Of a stretch of DNA of 64,000 bases, positions 38,474-51,621 are shown in pieces. Both the position numbers and the translations under genes were made by a program. The notes under the pieces are model-generated. The model was given only the letters and a program-made list of their open reading frames with translations. It had not been told where the DNA came from and did no database searches. Positions within the stretch are counted from its first letter, which is position 1, and the number at the start of each line of letters is the position of its first letter. This stretch comes from Cymbidium sinense (Eukaryota > Streptophyta > Magnoliopsida > Asparagales > Orchidaceae), in assembly GCA_021442155.1 (NCBI GenBank), contig CM038221.1, forward strand, positions 28,177,906-28,241,905, given 5' to 3'.

Positions 38474-39052
38474 AGGGGTTGTTTGGTTTGAAAGTAAAGT
38501 AAAGTAAAGTAAATTAAATGCGTGTTGCACTTTGCACGATACAAAGTAAAATTTCATAATGCATTTGAAATTTATCAAAATTAAAATTCGGCGTATTTGG
38601 AATTTCCAAATCACAATTTTTAATCTGTTGGTGATAATAAATCTTTGTGGCCATCATATCGGCTTCATCGTGTCGCATGCCATCTTGTCTCTTTATATCG
38701 CCACTACGATCTTTCATACCTCAAAACTTGAAATATTTTACATTACATTTATTTTACTACACAAAATAAACTAAATTGTGTTGTAGAATTTTAACTAAAC
38801 AATAATCTAAATATAATCGTTTTTTTTTATCTTTATTCTTTTCTTTCTTTTTCAGACAATGAAACAGTGTATTTGACATTCATTTCAATCTGAAAATTTT
38901 AAAATACTTATTTTACCCAACAAAAAAAAATTAACTTATATATTTATAGAAATTCCAACCAAACAACCTAAAATAATTCAAACGCATTATATTTCTTTTA
39001 CATTATATTCCTTTTACACAACATTCTTTTTTCAAGCAACCAAATAGCCCCT
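38474..39052. mobile_element. MITE-like element with terminal inverted repeats
   Basis: The ends AGGGGTTGTTTGGTTTG (left) and the reverse complement of the right end, AGGGGCTATTTGGTTGCTTG, match. Similarity continues inward for about 60 bp with AAGTAAAGTAAAG-type repeats. About 579 bp, without coding capacity. Flanks AAATTTT and AAATTAT could be a decayed target duplication. The class (hAT or Harbinger) cannot be decided. Confidence 0.65.
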
Positions 39053-39238
39053 AAATTATATCATAATGTCTTGACCCAATTTTTTTAGAATAAAAGGAAA
39101 ATTTTAAGTCAAAATTATAAACTTTAAAATTTAAAATTAAACTTCAAATAAATGAAATACAAATTTTATTTAAACATCTTTACACAAAATATTTTAAGAA
39201 TTATGATCATCTTAAAATATATTTTAAAGCAATTTTAG

Positions 39239-39735
39239 TATTAATTGTATATAACAACAAGTTTTATCCCACTATGTGGGGTGGGCTATATGAATCATTG
39301 TTCTTCATTGCTTCCTATTAAGTATCAAATTCTCATTTAATTATAATAAACTAAGATCATTTTTTTTTATCATAACCAAATCTTTTAGATCTACTCTAAC
39401 TTTCTAAATATAAGGTGAATCTATTTCTACATATTAAATTATCAGATCATTTATATAAAAATCATAAGGCACTCTCTAATCTTATTTGTCACTGGAGCTA
39501 CTCTAACATTTTCACGAATATATTTATATAACCAATCATCATCTGAGCAACTCATCTCTACAACTCTTAATTTTATAATTCTCTTTTATTGGACAACATT
39601 CTTCATCATAAATCATTGTAGGACTTATCAACATTTTATAAATTTTTTTCTTAAATTCAAGTGATACTTTTCTATCACTCAATAGGGCAGATGCATTCAT
39701 CCACTTCAACCATTCAAATATATATTAATTGTATA
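39239..39735 (-). mobile_element. 5'-truncated RTE-type LINE with 13-bp target-site duplication
   Basis: TATTAATTGTATA occurs exactly at 39,239-39,251 and 39,723-39,735, flanking about 470 bp. On the - strand the insert reads as the C-terminal end of a plant RTE reverse-transcriptase ORF (SALLSDRKVSLEFKKK, IYDEECCP, IRENVRVAPVTNKIRE) and finishes with the typical 3' tail CCCACTATGTGGGGTGGGCT (as + strand) near 39,270. Stops show it is inactive. The truncated 5' end and the target duplication indicate target-primed insertion. Confidence 0.85.
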
Positions 39736-40307
39736 CAATACATATAATTTATTTTAAAATAAATATAAAAATTTAAAATTTAATCCAAACAAATTATAAC
39801 AGAATATTTTTATCTATTAATTTTTTAATTTCTTAATCATCTATTTTATTTATTTTAATATTATAAGATAGTTTTAGTCAAAATTGTGCATCCTTATCTT
39901 ATTTTTTTACATACATAACTTTTTATATATTTATATATTCAACACTTAAATTTGAACAGTTACATAAATGATAATTATATTTTTAATATTATAAATGGCG
40001 TCATCTTTAACTATTTAAAGTGAATGCACTAAATTTTAAATATTTAATATATGAATACATAAATTTTATGTACTAGTATGTAAATCTCTCATTGTAATAT
40101 TTATAAGGCCGATGTAATCAGAATTGAGATCCTTATCCAAAATTTTTTTTTCTTAATCCACAGATTTTTCAACTGAAATCTTTCTATTTTAACACACTTG
40201 AAAGGATAAATACTTAATAATAAGTTGAACAAACTTTTCTTCTTCACATTTATTTGAGCCATGGTTTTCATATATGAGATTAACAAATCTCCACCGGAAA
40301 CTTGCAT
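39736..40307. other. AT-rich upstream region of the transporter gene
   Basis: No reading frame or element recognised. Probably contains distal promoter sequence. CATATATGAG near 40,268 is a weak TATA alternative. Confidence 0.35.
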
Positions 40308-40479
40308 TAATATATTAATCGTCTTGTCTTCTTCCTCCATCTGCATCTCCGTCGCTGTCTTCACTTTTCTCTCTTAAGCTCTTCGGTTTAAATCGAGTTT
40401 GACAGCTCTACTAGAGAAGGGGAAGCGGATCTGTTTCTTAGAGGAGAGAAGAGCTTGGAGGATTTGGAGTAAGGGGTTA
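40308..40479 (+). promoter_or_regulatory. Likely core promoter and 5' untranslated leader of the STP gene
   Basis: TTAATATATTAATC at about 40,311 could be the TATA region. It is followed by a CT-rich tract (CTTGTCTTCTTCCTCCATC) typical of plant leaders, and then the first in-frame ATG at 40,480. The exact start site cannot be read from sequence alone. Confidence 0.4.
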
Positions 40480-43400
40480 ATGGCGGGAGGAGGGTTCGGA
40501 GCGGGCGGAGAAGGTAGAAGGGCGGAGTACTATGAAGGAGGAGTCACCGTCTTCTTTGTGTTGGCGGTCATCGTGGGATCTCTTGGAGGATCTCTGTTCG
40601 GCTATGATCTCGGTGTTTCAAGTGAGTTTTCTTGACTTTACTTCCCCCATTTTAATGGCTATCTCCTTCGTTTCTACGGTTTCAGTTTAGGGTTTTTTTC
40701 CCCGCCTGTTTCAAATGCTATAAGTAATGAATCTATACAACTCGATTATATTTCAAATCGACTGTGATTTCGGATGGAATTTATCTTGTCGAGAAGTTAA
40801 ATTAAAATAACCATAAATTAGATTGAATTGGATCTTACTGTTCAGTTCAATATTTTTTTTTTCTTTTGGCAGTGGAAAATTTTAAAGTTATAATTTCTTA
40901 ATTGTCAAATTATTGTAAACCAAATAGATTCAATCGACAAAATAAAAAAAAAAATAAACAAATTAAATTATGTATAGTGAAGCTTTGTTTCTATCACTTT
41001 TAATTGTTTTCCCGAAACTCAAAAGCTGGCCAAAATAAAAAGTTTTATAAAATACTTGAAATATAAACCGAGCAGTAGAATCGATCTGTTCATGTAATTT
41101 GTAAGAAGGTCACCCAATTCTTACATATTTACAAATCAACCACCCATCTACTCAAAAATATATGTAACTGATAGTTCAAAAAAAAATGATTAAATTATAA
41201 ATTCATACATATTTGATGGTTGATTTGTAAAAAGCCCGTTTTTTTTTTTTCTTGACTATTTTGAGTTTTTGGAAATCAGATAGAGTCAAGCGACCAATTA
41301 AACAAATATATTTAAACCAATTAAATTAATTTAAAACGTATGTTTGTTTTAATTTATAGCTCTTAGTAACGATTCCTTTGATTCATTTCTATTTAATTGT
41401 AATTTCCATGTGAGGTATAATTTAATTGGAAAATATGAACCATGCATATAACTTTTAAATAAAAGGTATATTGCCTAAATAGAATATTTTTGTTGTGTGC
41501 TAGAAAATCAATTGTAGAGTAAATCAGCCTTGCATCCAGATACAAAGTATTTAAAGTGAATAAGAAAACTCAGAAATTTTAACGTGAAAACCTCGAAAGA
41601 GGAAAAAAATACGGATAAAATCTTCCACTATGTATCCTTTGAGTACAAAATCTTCCGATAACGGGATTACAGATTGCATATGAACATCATATGTAGTCAC
41701 GCGTTGTGTGCGATTCTTGGTGGAGCGAGATGATGGTGACGAGAGACGTGATTGACGATGAGGTCGTGGAGGAACGGTGTGACGGCGAGGATCGGTGGCC
41801 GGCGGTGGTTAGCGACTGGTTAACTGGAGTGGTGGCGGGATTGTCTTGGAGAATCTTCGCTTTGGAGCTCTCTCTCTGCCTCTTTCTGCTCCCGAATATG
41901 AGATGTATTTATAGATTAGAGTTTCGAAATCATAACAAATCCTCATCTCCATGATGACCTTCCGATCATGATATATTTTGTGTGTGAATACTCATGAAGT
42001 TAAATTATGAGATCTTGGGCTCGTTAGATCCACGTCGAGATTTCGGATTATAAACCACCGTGTTTGAGAGTTATTTGGTTAAGCGACATCCCAATTTTCG
42101 AGGATATTTTAGTCTTGATCTCGAGGTTTATCTTGACGAGCTTATTTTTTGCTCAAGATTAGCTTTAGTAGTATTTTAAGTGTCATGCTCGTTATCCTCT
42201 ATTTTGGACTTTTATCTCATCATAAAATATATGTCAATCTGAAAATATGATTCTTTAATGAAATTTGAGATTTAAATTAATATTTTGAGATAGATCTTTA
42301 TGAGGAAGATATATTACGGAAGGTCTGACGATGTGTGTTGGTATACTGTAAAATTTGAGATTCTGGACATTCTAGCGAGCCAGAGTGCTTTCAGCGGCAG
42401 CGGCGCGTCAACGCGTGTAGTCGTCTTCATAGCGAAGATTGTTTAGCCAGAGGCGACTTATGAAGCGGTGTCAGCTAATGTGCTGGCCTATCTCTTACGG
42501 ATCAGCCATTAAATATATGATCGGCACCAATCAAGAGACAACACAAAATTCTTGGGGAGCAACCAAAACCATCTTCTCAATTTCAAATCTTCTAAGAGAT
42601 GCTCAGGCCACCTACAAGACCACATAACCTACAAGGAACCTGCAGGGAACTTAAAAAAAAGGATAAGCATTTAGTAAATTAGGAACTTTAAAGCAAAATA
42701 AAAAGTAGAGAGAGAGATCAAGGGACAACAGGACATGTGAGCAGCCAAACTCTAGGAGGAGGGTTACAATCACATATGATACTACCAACCAAAGGGATGA
42801 TTCCCACCCATCATAGCCATCTTACCAATATTCAACCCATCAGCCCACAGCAGAAAACCAACCTAGTTGCATTGACTACCATCAGGGCTAAAAGGAAGAC
42901 TGACCAACAGATACACCCATTCAATCAAATTCCACCAGCCAGGGCCGCAATAAAAAAACTCCCAACTAGCCAAAACCAATAAAGAAATAAAGCTAAAGCC
43001 AGACAACCAAGAGAACCTCATGGTGCCACCAAAAATCACAAACATAAACCTCCACCACCCACCTAAACCAAGGATCAGACCTAAAGGCACATAGGCGGAG
43101 CCTAAAAAGGCAGGGATGAAGGTAAAGAAACAAAGCCAGAGCAACAAAGAAGAAAATTGAAATCACTAAAGAAGCCTCCAAAAAATGGAGGACCCAAAAA
43201 AACCAATCTGTAAACATCCAGAAAACCAACAGCTTCAGTCCTCAAAAAGAAAAACTAAAAGGCCCTCAAGCCATCCAACCAGCCAGCTAAACCCTCAGGA
43301 ATACCCTCAGCAGGCTAACCAAATGCCAACACAGTAGAAGACAAACAAGAGAAAAGAGCCACCAAAATCAGAAGACAAACAAAGCTTTGCATCATCAATC

Positions 43401-46231
43401 TGAAACAAACCCGGCCTCCAGCTGAAGGAGGAACCCATGAACCCAGAAGCGGAGAATCCAAAATAGAACATGAGACAAAATCTAAAAGTTTCTAAGGTAA
43501 GGTAAACCAGTTTTGTCAAGATTAATAAGACCCCTCAATAAGAAGGGGATATCCTCCTTAGAAAACAATGTAAAAATGACCTTTTGCTCCGTACACTCGT
43601 TGCACAGTCACCATTCCATAATAATGATTATAATGGAAAAACATTGTGCAGTTTCATTTAAATGAAATTCTGTCTCTCCAGACTACATCAAAATTTTTGC
43701 TAAAAGCTCCAAATACAAAAGTGTGGTGCTGTGCAAAAGCACATAGTAGAGTGGCTAAGCTTATCATCTCTCATAGAGCACGAAATGCTCAAAGCAGAAT
43801 TGAAATAGAAAAACTCTTAGTGAAGCATCAAATAAGACGATGCTTACCTTCACAGATTCGTCGGAAACGGAAGACGATGCTTATCTTCACAGACGAATGA
43901 AGACGACAAAAGAGAGGTCAAAAACGGAAGCCGGAAGTAGACGACCCTTCTGGACTCTCAGATCCGTCGATGCCCAGGTAAAGAGAAGGAGGAGATCGAA
44001 TTAACAAGCCGAGATTTGTAGAGATGTAATGTGTCGACCAGAAAGGGAGAACAGTTCTTGTCAGGTGAGGGGTAGTTTAGATAAATTTATTTCACCCACA
44101 GTGGGCCGCTCCCTTCGATCCGCGTTGGAGGTTCACGACAGCTTCCCCAAATATCGCGGAAACAAATGGACGAGCGGCGCGGTTGATACCATGCCGCGGA
44201 CGAAACGGTGCCCCAAACGGGCCCTTAGTCTAAGTTGAATTTGAACTTATCAAAATAAATGTGAGAAGAATTTGACATATATTTAATTGATTAATTTGAA
44301 CATGATTCGATTGTTCTATTTAAATATATATTTAAGATAAAAATTAAATAAAAATTAAAATAAATTTATTGTAAACAAACAATTTGACAAGTCAAAATCA
44401 AATTAATATTGAGTTGACATATTAAAATTTGATCAATTTGATGTTAGAGGATTAACCCAAAACTAACCTAAAAAATTAAACAGACTCAAACTTAAACCGA
44501 ATTAACAATTAATCGAATCAAATTATAGTCTCTCACGTCTAATTCAATGAGATCTTTATGTTCTACTTTTACACAACCATCCTTTTCCTTCTTGAGGATT
44601 GCAACATCAGAGTTCAAATAAAATAGCATAATAATAAATGAAGCTCATTTAATCTTAATTTTCATTTTGAAAACTCAGGTGGGGTGACATCCATGGATGA
44701 TTTCTTGAAGCAGTTCTTCCCCAAAACATATGAGAGAAAGCACGCCCATCTACATGAAACAGACTACTGCAAATATGACAACCAGATACTCACCCTCTTC
44801 ACATCCGCCCTCTACTTTGCCGGCCTCCTATCCACCTTTGCAGCTTCACCTGTAACGAGGAAATATGGAAGGAAGACCAGCATATTGACTGGTGCAGTCA
44901 GCTTCTTCCTCGGAGGCATTGTCAATGCCGCAGCTGTTAACATTTTTATGCTCATCATCGGCCGAATCCTCCTCGGCATCGGTATCGGCTTCGGTAATCA
45001 GGCAAGTCTTTCTCTCTCTTTCTCATATCATGGTAACAACATATTCTATCTGTAAAATGCATTTAATCTGTCGTGTTATGGTCACAGGCAGTTCCTCTCT
45101 ACCTATCAGAGATGTCACCCCCAAAGATCAGAGGTGCTGTGAATCAGCTTTTCCAACTAACCACCTGTCTTGGGATTCTCGTTGCCGATTTGATCAACTA
45201 TTTCACTGATAAAATCCACCCTTGGGGATGGCGGCTGTCCCTCGGCCTCGCGGCTTTGCCGGCCACTCTCATGTTCATTGGTGGCCTCTTCCTCCCTGAG
45301 ACTCCAAATAGCCTAGTCGAGCGAGGAAAACTCGAGGAAGCGAGAAGAGTTCTCGAGAAGGTGAGAGGCACCAAGAAGGTGGACGCAGAGCTCGAGGACC
45401 TCAAGGATGCCAGCGCCGCCTCTAGGGCGGTGAAGCACCCATTCCGCAATCTCCTCAAGCGCAAGAACCGTCCCCAGCTCGTCATCGGCGCCATCGGCAT
45501 TCCAGCCTTCCAACAGCTCACTGGCCAGAATTCTATACTGTTCTACGCTCCGGTGATCTTCCAGAGCCTGGGATTTGGCTCCGGTGCTGCGCTCTACTCT
45601 TCAATTATCACTGGCTCGATGCTCGTCGTCGGGGCGCTTGTCTCCATGACGCTCGTTGATAGACTCGGCAGGCGATTCCTCTTCATGGAAGCTGGAATTC
45701 AAATGATCATCTCAAATGTACGTAATGTGATTCCTTCAGTAATTCCACTCTCCTAAAGTATGAAAGAAATCACGTAAACCTATATGGCCGCAGTTGATTG
45801 TAGGTGTAACTCTGGCTCTAGAGTTTGGTCATGGCGCGGTTCTATCGAAAGGCACATCGATTCTCCTCGTCGTCTCAATCTGCGCATTTGTAGCAGCTTT
45901 CGGCTGGTCATGGGGTCCCCTCGGGTGGCTCGTGCCGAGCGAGATCTTCCCTTTGGAAACAAGGTCGGCGGGCCAGAGCATCGTCGTCTGCGTCAACCTC
46001 TTCTGCACCGCTCTTGTCGCTCAGTGCTTCCTCGCGGCGTTATGCCATCTCCGGTTCGGGGTGTTCATCCTCTTTGCCTGTTTGATCGTGATCATGACTC
46101 TGTTCATCTTCTTCCTCCTGCCGGAGACGAAGCAGGTGCCCATTGAGGAAATCTACCTGCTCTGGGAGCAGCACTGGTTCTGGAAGAAGATAGTGGTTGA
46201 TGAAGCATCACTGGAGACGCCGCAGCCATGA
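40480..46231 (+). CDS. STP7-like: Sugar/H+ symporter of the STP (monosaccharide transporter) family, STP7-like; four exons
   Basis: Exons 40,480-40,621, 44,679-45,001, 45,088-45,717 and 45,794-46,231 join in frame to 510 residues, normal for plant STPs (about 500-520). The family imports apoplastic monosaccharides with H+ across the plasma membrane through 12 membrane helices. Visible signatures: GYDLG (Asp43, proton site by STP10 alignment), lid-domain DYCKYDNQ (Cys78, pairing with Cys449 in ALCHLRFG), GRILLG (Arg143), PETPNSLVERG (225-235), QQLTGQN (297-303), DRLGRR (346-351), GWSWGPLGWLVPSEIFPLE (402-420), PETKQVPIEE near the end. Contact residues Gln178, Gln297, Gln298, Asn303, Trp410 and Asn433 are present; position 334 is Leu instead of the usual Asn. 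I recall Arabidopsis STP7 having Leu there too and being reported to carry L-arabinose and D-xylose, so a pentose substrate is possible. Exons are GC-rich relative to flanks. Intron 2 uses a GC donor. Confidence 0.95.
41490..42350 (+). repeat. Dispersed repeat copy in intron 1, related to 46,391-47,536
   Basis: Shares with the 3'-flank copy, in the same order and direction, a GTGCTAGAAAATCAATTG start, an AGAGGAAAAAAAT segment, a GATG/GGTGG-rich block (41,706-41,830), TTATTTATAGA, GAGATCTTGGGCTCGTTA and a TTTTAAGTG end. Unknown family, no coding domain. The open frame at 41,706-41,954 is part of it. Confidence 0.6.
42620..43520. other. T-poor, A+C-rich segment in intron 1
   Basis: About 900 bp strongly depleted of T on the + strand, with sharp contrast to the AT-rich intron. 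Frames on the - strand are Trp/Phe/Leu-rich (42,863-43,229) but match no domain I recognise. Possibly the body of an unidentified non-LTR element on the - strand. Confidence 0.4.
45002..45087 (+). other. Intron 2 of the STP gene, GC-AG type, 86 bp
   Basis: Exon 2 ends AATCAG and the intron begins GCAAGT; it ends GGTCACAG. Joining gives GFGNQ-AVPLYLSEM, the invariant STP sequence, with no gap. The nearest GT donors (44,994 and 45,033) would both break the frame. Confidence 0.9.
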
Positions 46232-46390
46232 CAGTTGCAATTAACCAATTCCAACTGTTGATATTGAAGGAAGCATTCTATATTTTTCATAGAATCATAA
46301 TTGTTTATATACTTTGTTTTAGCAGAATAATTTAAATATTACTATAAGGTATTTGAGATGTCCGCTGAATCTATACCTTGAGCTCTCATT
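46232..46390 (+). other. 3' flank of the STP gene
   Basis: AT-rich, with AATAATTTAAAT (about 46,327) and similar strings that could serve as polyadenylation signals. The exact end cannot be placed. Confidence 0.35.
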
Positions 46391-46532
46391 TATATATATA
46401 TTATTACACGCTAGAAAATTAATTGCGATAGAATTAAAATTATACTTTAGCTTTGTTACGTTATATATATATTATTACACGCTAAAAAATCAATGGCGAT
46501 AGAATAAAAATTATACTTTAGCTTTGTTACGA
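46391..46532 (+). repeat. 71-bp tandem duplication just downstream of the STP gene
   Basis: Units 46,391-46,461 and 46,462-46,532 both read TATATATATATTATTACACG...CTTTAGCTTTGTTACG with a few differences. It forms the start of the dispersed repeat copy that follows. Confidence 0.85.
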
Positions 46533-47533
46533 AATCTAGCACATACAGATCTTTGAAGAATTAATAAAAAAATTTCAGAATTTTTACTTGAAAAAATCTC
46601 AAAAAGAGGAAAAAAATCGCGAAAGTCTGCAGTAAAATCTTTCAGTATATCATGTTTTTGGTCTAGTTTTTTAGATACTTGGGATTATAGAATTGTATAT
46701 GAGAAGAAGTGACAATGGGAATTCCGGAATAAGGTAACAATAACTATGCAATTGTTCTGGCGATTGATGATGGCAGCGGTCAAAACTGATAGCAAGGCAG
46801 TAAAATGCGGTAAATAATGCGATGCGGTATGGTCAGCATGGTAATGCGGTGGTCGATAGCGATGTCGATGTATGCATGATAAGCGATGGCGGCGATGGTC
46901 GCGCAGCGATCAGCGATATGGTCAGTGATAGCCGGCAACGATAGTTAATGGATGATAATCGATGCGGATGGTGGTGTAGCGGCGTGCCGGTGCGATGCGA
47001 TGATGCAATGGTGGTGCAACGGATCAGTGATAACCGGCAACAGTGGTTGCGGCGTGGGCAAGCAGTGGCGGTTGCGTGGTGTGGTCGATGGCGATCGTCG
47101 AGTGGTGGCATGATTATGGTTGGAGGATCTTCAAATCTCAAAATTCTCTCTTCTCTTTAGCTTAGTCTCCCCCTCATGTGAAGAATAAGGGATTATTTAT
47201 AGAATAGAGGGAGGACATTTTCATAAATACATGCAAAATCCAAATCACTCCATCGGATGACTCAAGATGATTCCCTTGATCATCTGATGTATTTTGAGTA
47301 TTTGAATGCCCAAGTGAGGTTAGAATAAAGAGATCTTGGGCTTGTTAAATCCGGCTCGTCAAGACGCTCGATTTGATCATAAACACTCCATATTTAGGAA
47401 CTATTTAGAGATTTAGTATATATCTCAAAGTTTTCAATGATATTTTAAGTGCTTGATCTCGATTAGTGTCGATTTAGGATCAGCTTGCTTTTGACATCAA
47501 GATTCGTGCTTTGACTAGTAGAATTTTTAGTGC

Positions 47534-47536
<3 letters not shown>
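46391..47536 (+). repeat. Dispersed repeat copy in the STP 3' flank, with a GATG/GCGATGG-rich core
   Basis: Same family as 41,490-42,350. The core at 46,760-47,115 is an impure simple repeat of GATG, GCGATG and GGTGG units with an internal duplication (CAGTGATAGCCGGCAAC / CAGTGATAACCGGCAAC). Open frames on either strand here follow from the simple repeat and are not called as genes. Confidence 0.6.

Positions 47537-47606
<70 letters not shown>
47537..47606. repeat. (AT)35 microsatellite
   Basis: Seventy bases of uninterrupted AT repeat at the end of the dispersed repeat. Confidence 0.98.
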
Positions 47607-47608
<2 letters not shown>

Positions 47609-48051
47609 TTAAGATTTGAAAATTGATAATTTTATTTTCATTTATTCAATGTGAAAGTAAATTTTTTATTTTTTATGAGGTTTTGAGTTTGGAACTAAAG
47701 TTAGATAACCAACTCCAATAAATGATGAATATAATAAATTTTTAATGAGGCTAAAGTTTGGATCTAATCTTAAGTAAGTATATGGCAAGCTGGCTTCAAG
47801 AAACCGAAGTGTGAAATCTACTCTAAACTCAAACGGTCATTCTACTATGTGCCTCTCGCATGATAACCCTTCTTTAGAAACTATAAATACATATTTAGAA
47901 AATATTTCTTGATCAATGAAACAATTGTAGAGATTGAGCTGAATACACAATTACAATCCAAAGATAATAATCTAATATAAAATAAAGATAACCATATATG
48001 AAGGATTAAAATAATTCCAATAATTTAAAAGATCTAATTAAATCTCTTGAC
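47607..48051. other. AT-rich spacer
   Basis: No gene, repeat border or element recognised between the microsatellite and the hAT end. Confidence 0.4.
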
Positions 48052-48245
48052 TAGGGTGTAAACGAACCGAGCTTGATAAGTATTTGTGTTCGGCTCGTTA
48101 AGAAATTTTTTTGTTCAAAATCGACTAGTGTTCGTTAACAGCTTATGTTCGTTAACAACTCGTTAACAGTGTATTCGTGTTCGGCTCGAGAATTTATTTG
48201 TGTTCGTTAATAGCTCGAATTGGCTCATTAAGAAAATTTTATTTT
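48052..48245. repeat. hAT terminal and subterminal repeats
   Basis: GTTCGTTAA occurs at about 48,131, 48,147 and 48,197, and GTTCGGCTCG at about 48,088 and 48,179. Clustered short repeats next to a hAT terminus are usually transposase-binding sites. Confidence 0.65.
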
Positions 48246-48899
48246 ATTTATTAATATTTAAAAAATATTAAATTTAATTTAAAAAACTTTACTGCAAATA
48301 TACAGCCTAATAACAATTTATAAATTATAGGCTAGCAAAAAAAATGATCTTTTAAAAAATAAATTTTATTGCAAACAAAAATTACATAACTCAAAATTTC
48401 ATTTGAATATGATTTAGTAATATAATTTATTTATTTAAGTACAAATTAAAAATTATTTACAATCTACAAATAAATTAACAAATGAGTATAATCCAATTAT
48501 ACATTTATACAAAACAAAATGAAACTTTAACATCTTTAAATCCTCAAAATAATCTTGGTAGACTGGGCTTAATTATTCACTCTTCAGAAATCATCAATTT
48601 GCCACATAAGATCTGCTCTTTATACTTCTTGCTGCATCATATAAATAAAATTAAAAAAATATGTTATACAATTATTAAATGGGCTCAATATGAAATTTTA
48701 TATTAACTAATCAATGATGTCGTCATAGCTTGATATCTGCTTAAAATTAAAGAAATCATAATTTCAAACTATCCACCACAAACAAATTAGACTATAGAGA
48801 ACAAAATACCACAAAAGAATAAATAAAATCAGAACTGCATGAAGGAGGAAAGAAATAAAAAATATTAGACAAAACAAGAAAGATAAACAATCATATTGT

Positions 48900-51180
<2,281 letters not shown>

Positions 51181-51357
51181 CATGTAAGATATTAGAATGC
51201 AATAAAATAAGTATGAATTTCAATATAAAGTTGCAAGGAGAACCCAACCACCTAGGCTATAAAAGTTTAAAATGAAAGTCATTACATAGTAGCAGCCAAT
51301 AAATAATCCAAATAGACTCAATTGCATATATATTTCTTCTTCATTCTCTCCGTAGCT

Positions 51358-51621
51358 TTAATATTCAGGAAGATTCACATGCAAATTCTCTCCTTCCATG
51401 ATCTCTTGCTGTAACAAATGGTCATTCATTAGACGGACATATGAAAAAGCGAAGACAAAGATTACAAGTATAAAAAAATAAATAAAGATGAAACTAATTC
51501 TTACCAAAGGATTCTTAATTTTATTTTGAGAACCTCTAATCCAACTAGTTGTACAAACAAGTGTATTAACAATTTTTACAGATAAAGAGATTCTACAATC
51601 ATTCAAAACTCTACCGCCATG
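51358..51621 (-). pseudogene. hAT transposase, last two exons (C-terminal dimerisation domain), truncated
   Basis: The - strand exon 51,505-51,621 reads GGRVLNDCRISLSVKIV...CTTSWIR, matching the hAT C-terminal motif (usually S-T-GGRVLD..RSSL.P..VEALIC..DW). A donor CCTTTG|GTAAG at 51,504 and an acceptor TTACAG|CAAG at 51,409 remove a 96-bp intron. The last exon 51,358-51,408 encodes EIMEGENLHVNLPEY and a stop, in frame. hAT transposases act as dimers that cut and paste the element. This copy ends abruptly at 51,622, where the LTR start TGACCTCA replaces the preceding coding sequence. Good splice sites and an open frame suggest the hAT element was fairly intact when interrupted. Confidence 0.8.

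Larger units (their letters stand above)
40622..44678 (+). other. Intron 1 of the STP gene, 4,057 bp, loaded with repeats
   Basis: Donor A|GTGAGT at 40,622 and acceptor CTCAG at 44,678. It splits a codon in GVS-S-GVTSMDDF, the usual GVSGGVTSMDDF region. Positions 40,622-41,489 are plain AT-rich sequence. The rest contains the dispersed repeat (41,490-42,350), a T-poor segment (42,620-43,520) and a GC-rich segment (43,900-44,240) ending in CCCCAAACGGGCCCTTAG, which resembles a transposon terminal repeat; no left partner was found. Confidence 0.9.

Noticed and set aside
42863..43229. Open frames of 94 and 78 codons on the - strand of intron 1
   Set aside because: Overlapping frames, Trp/Phe-rich from base composition only, no motif or start context.
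44195..44231. Complete MITE ending CCCCAAACGGGCCCTTAG in intron 1
   Set aside because: The right end looks like a terminal repeat but no inverted partner was found upstream, so the element cannot be delimited.
45002..45055. Read-through of exon 2 into intron 2 as coding sequence
   Set aside because: Adds residues absent from all STP proteins and reaches a stop; splicing at the GC donor restores the family sequence.
46833..47160. Overlapping open frames on both strands downstream of the STP gene
   Set aside because: Both come from the GATG/GGTGG-rich impure simple repeat; no conserved residues pattern.
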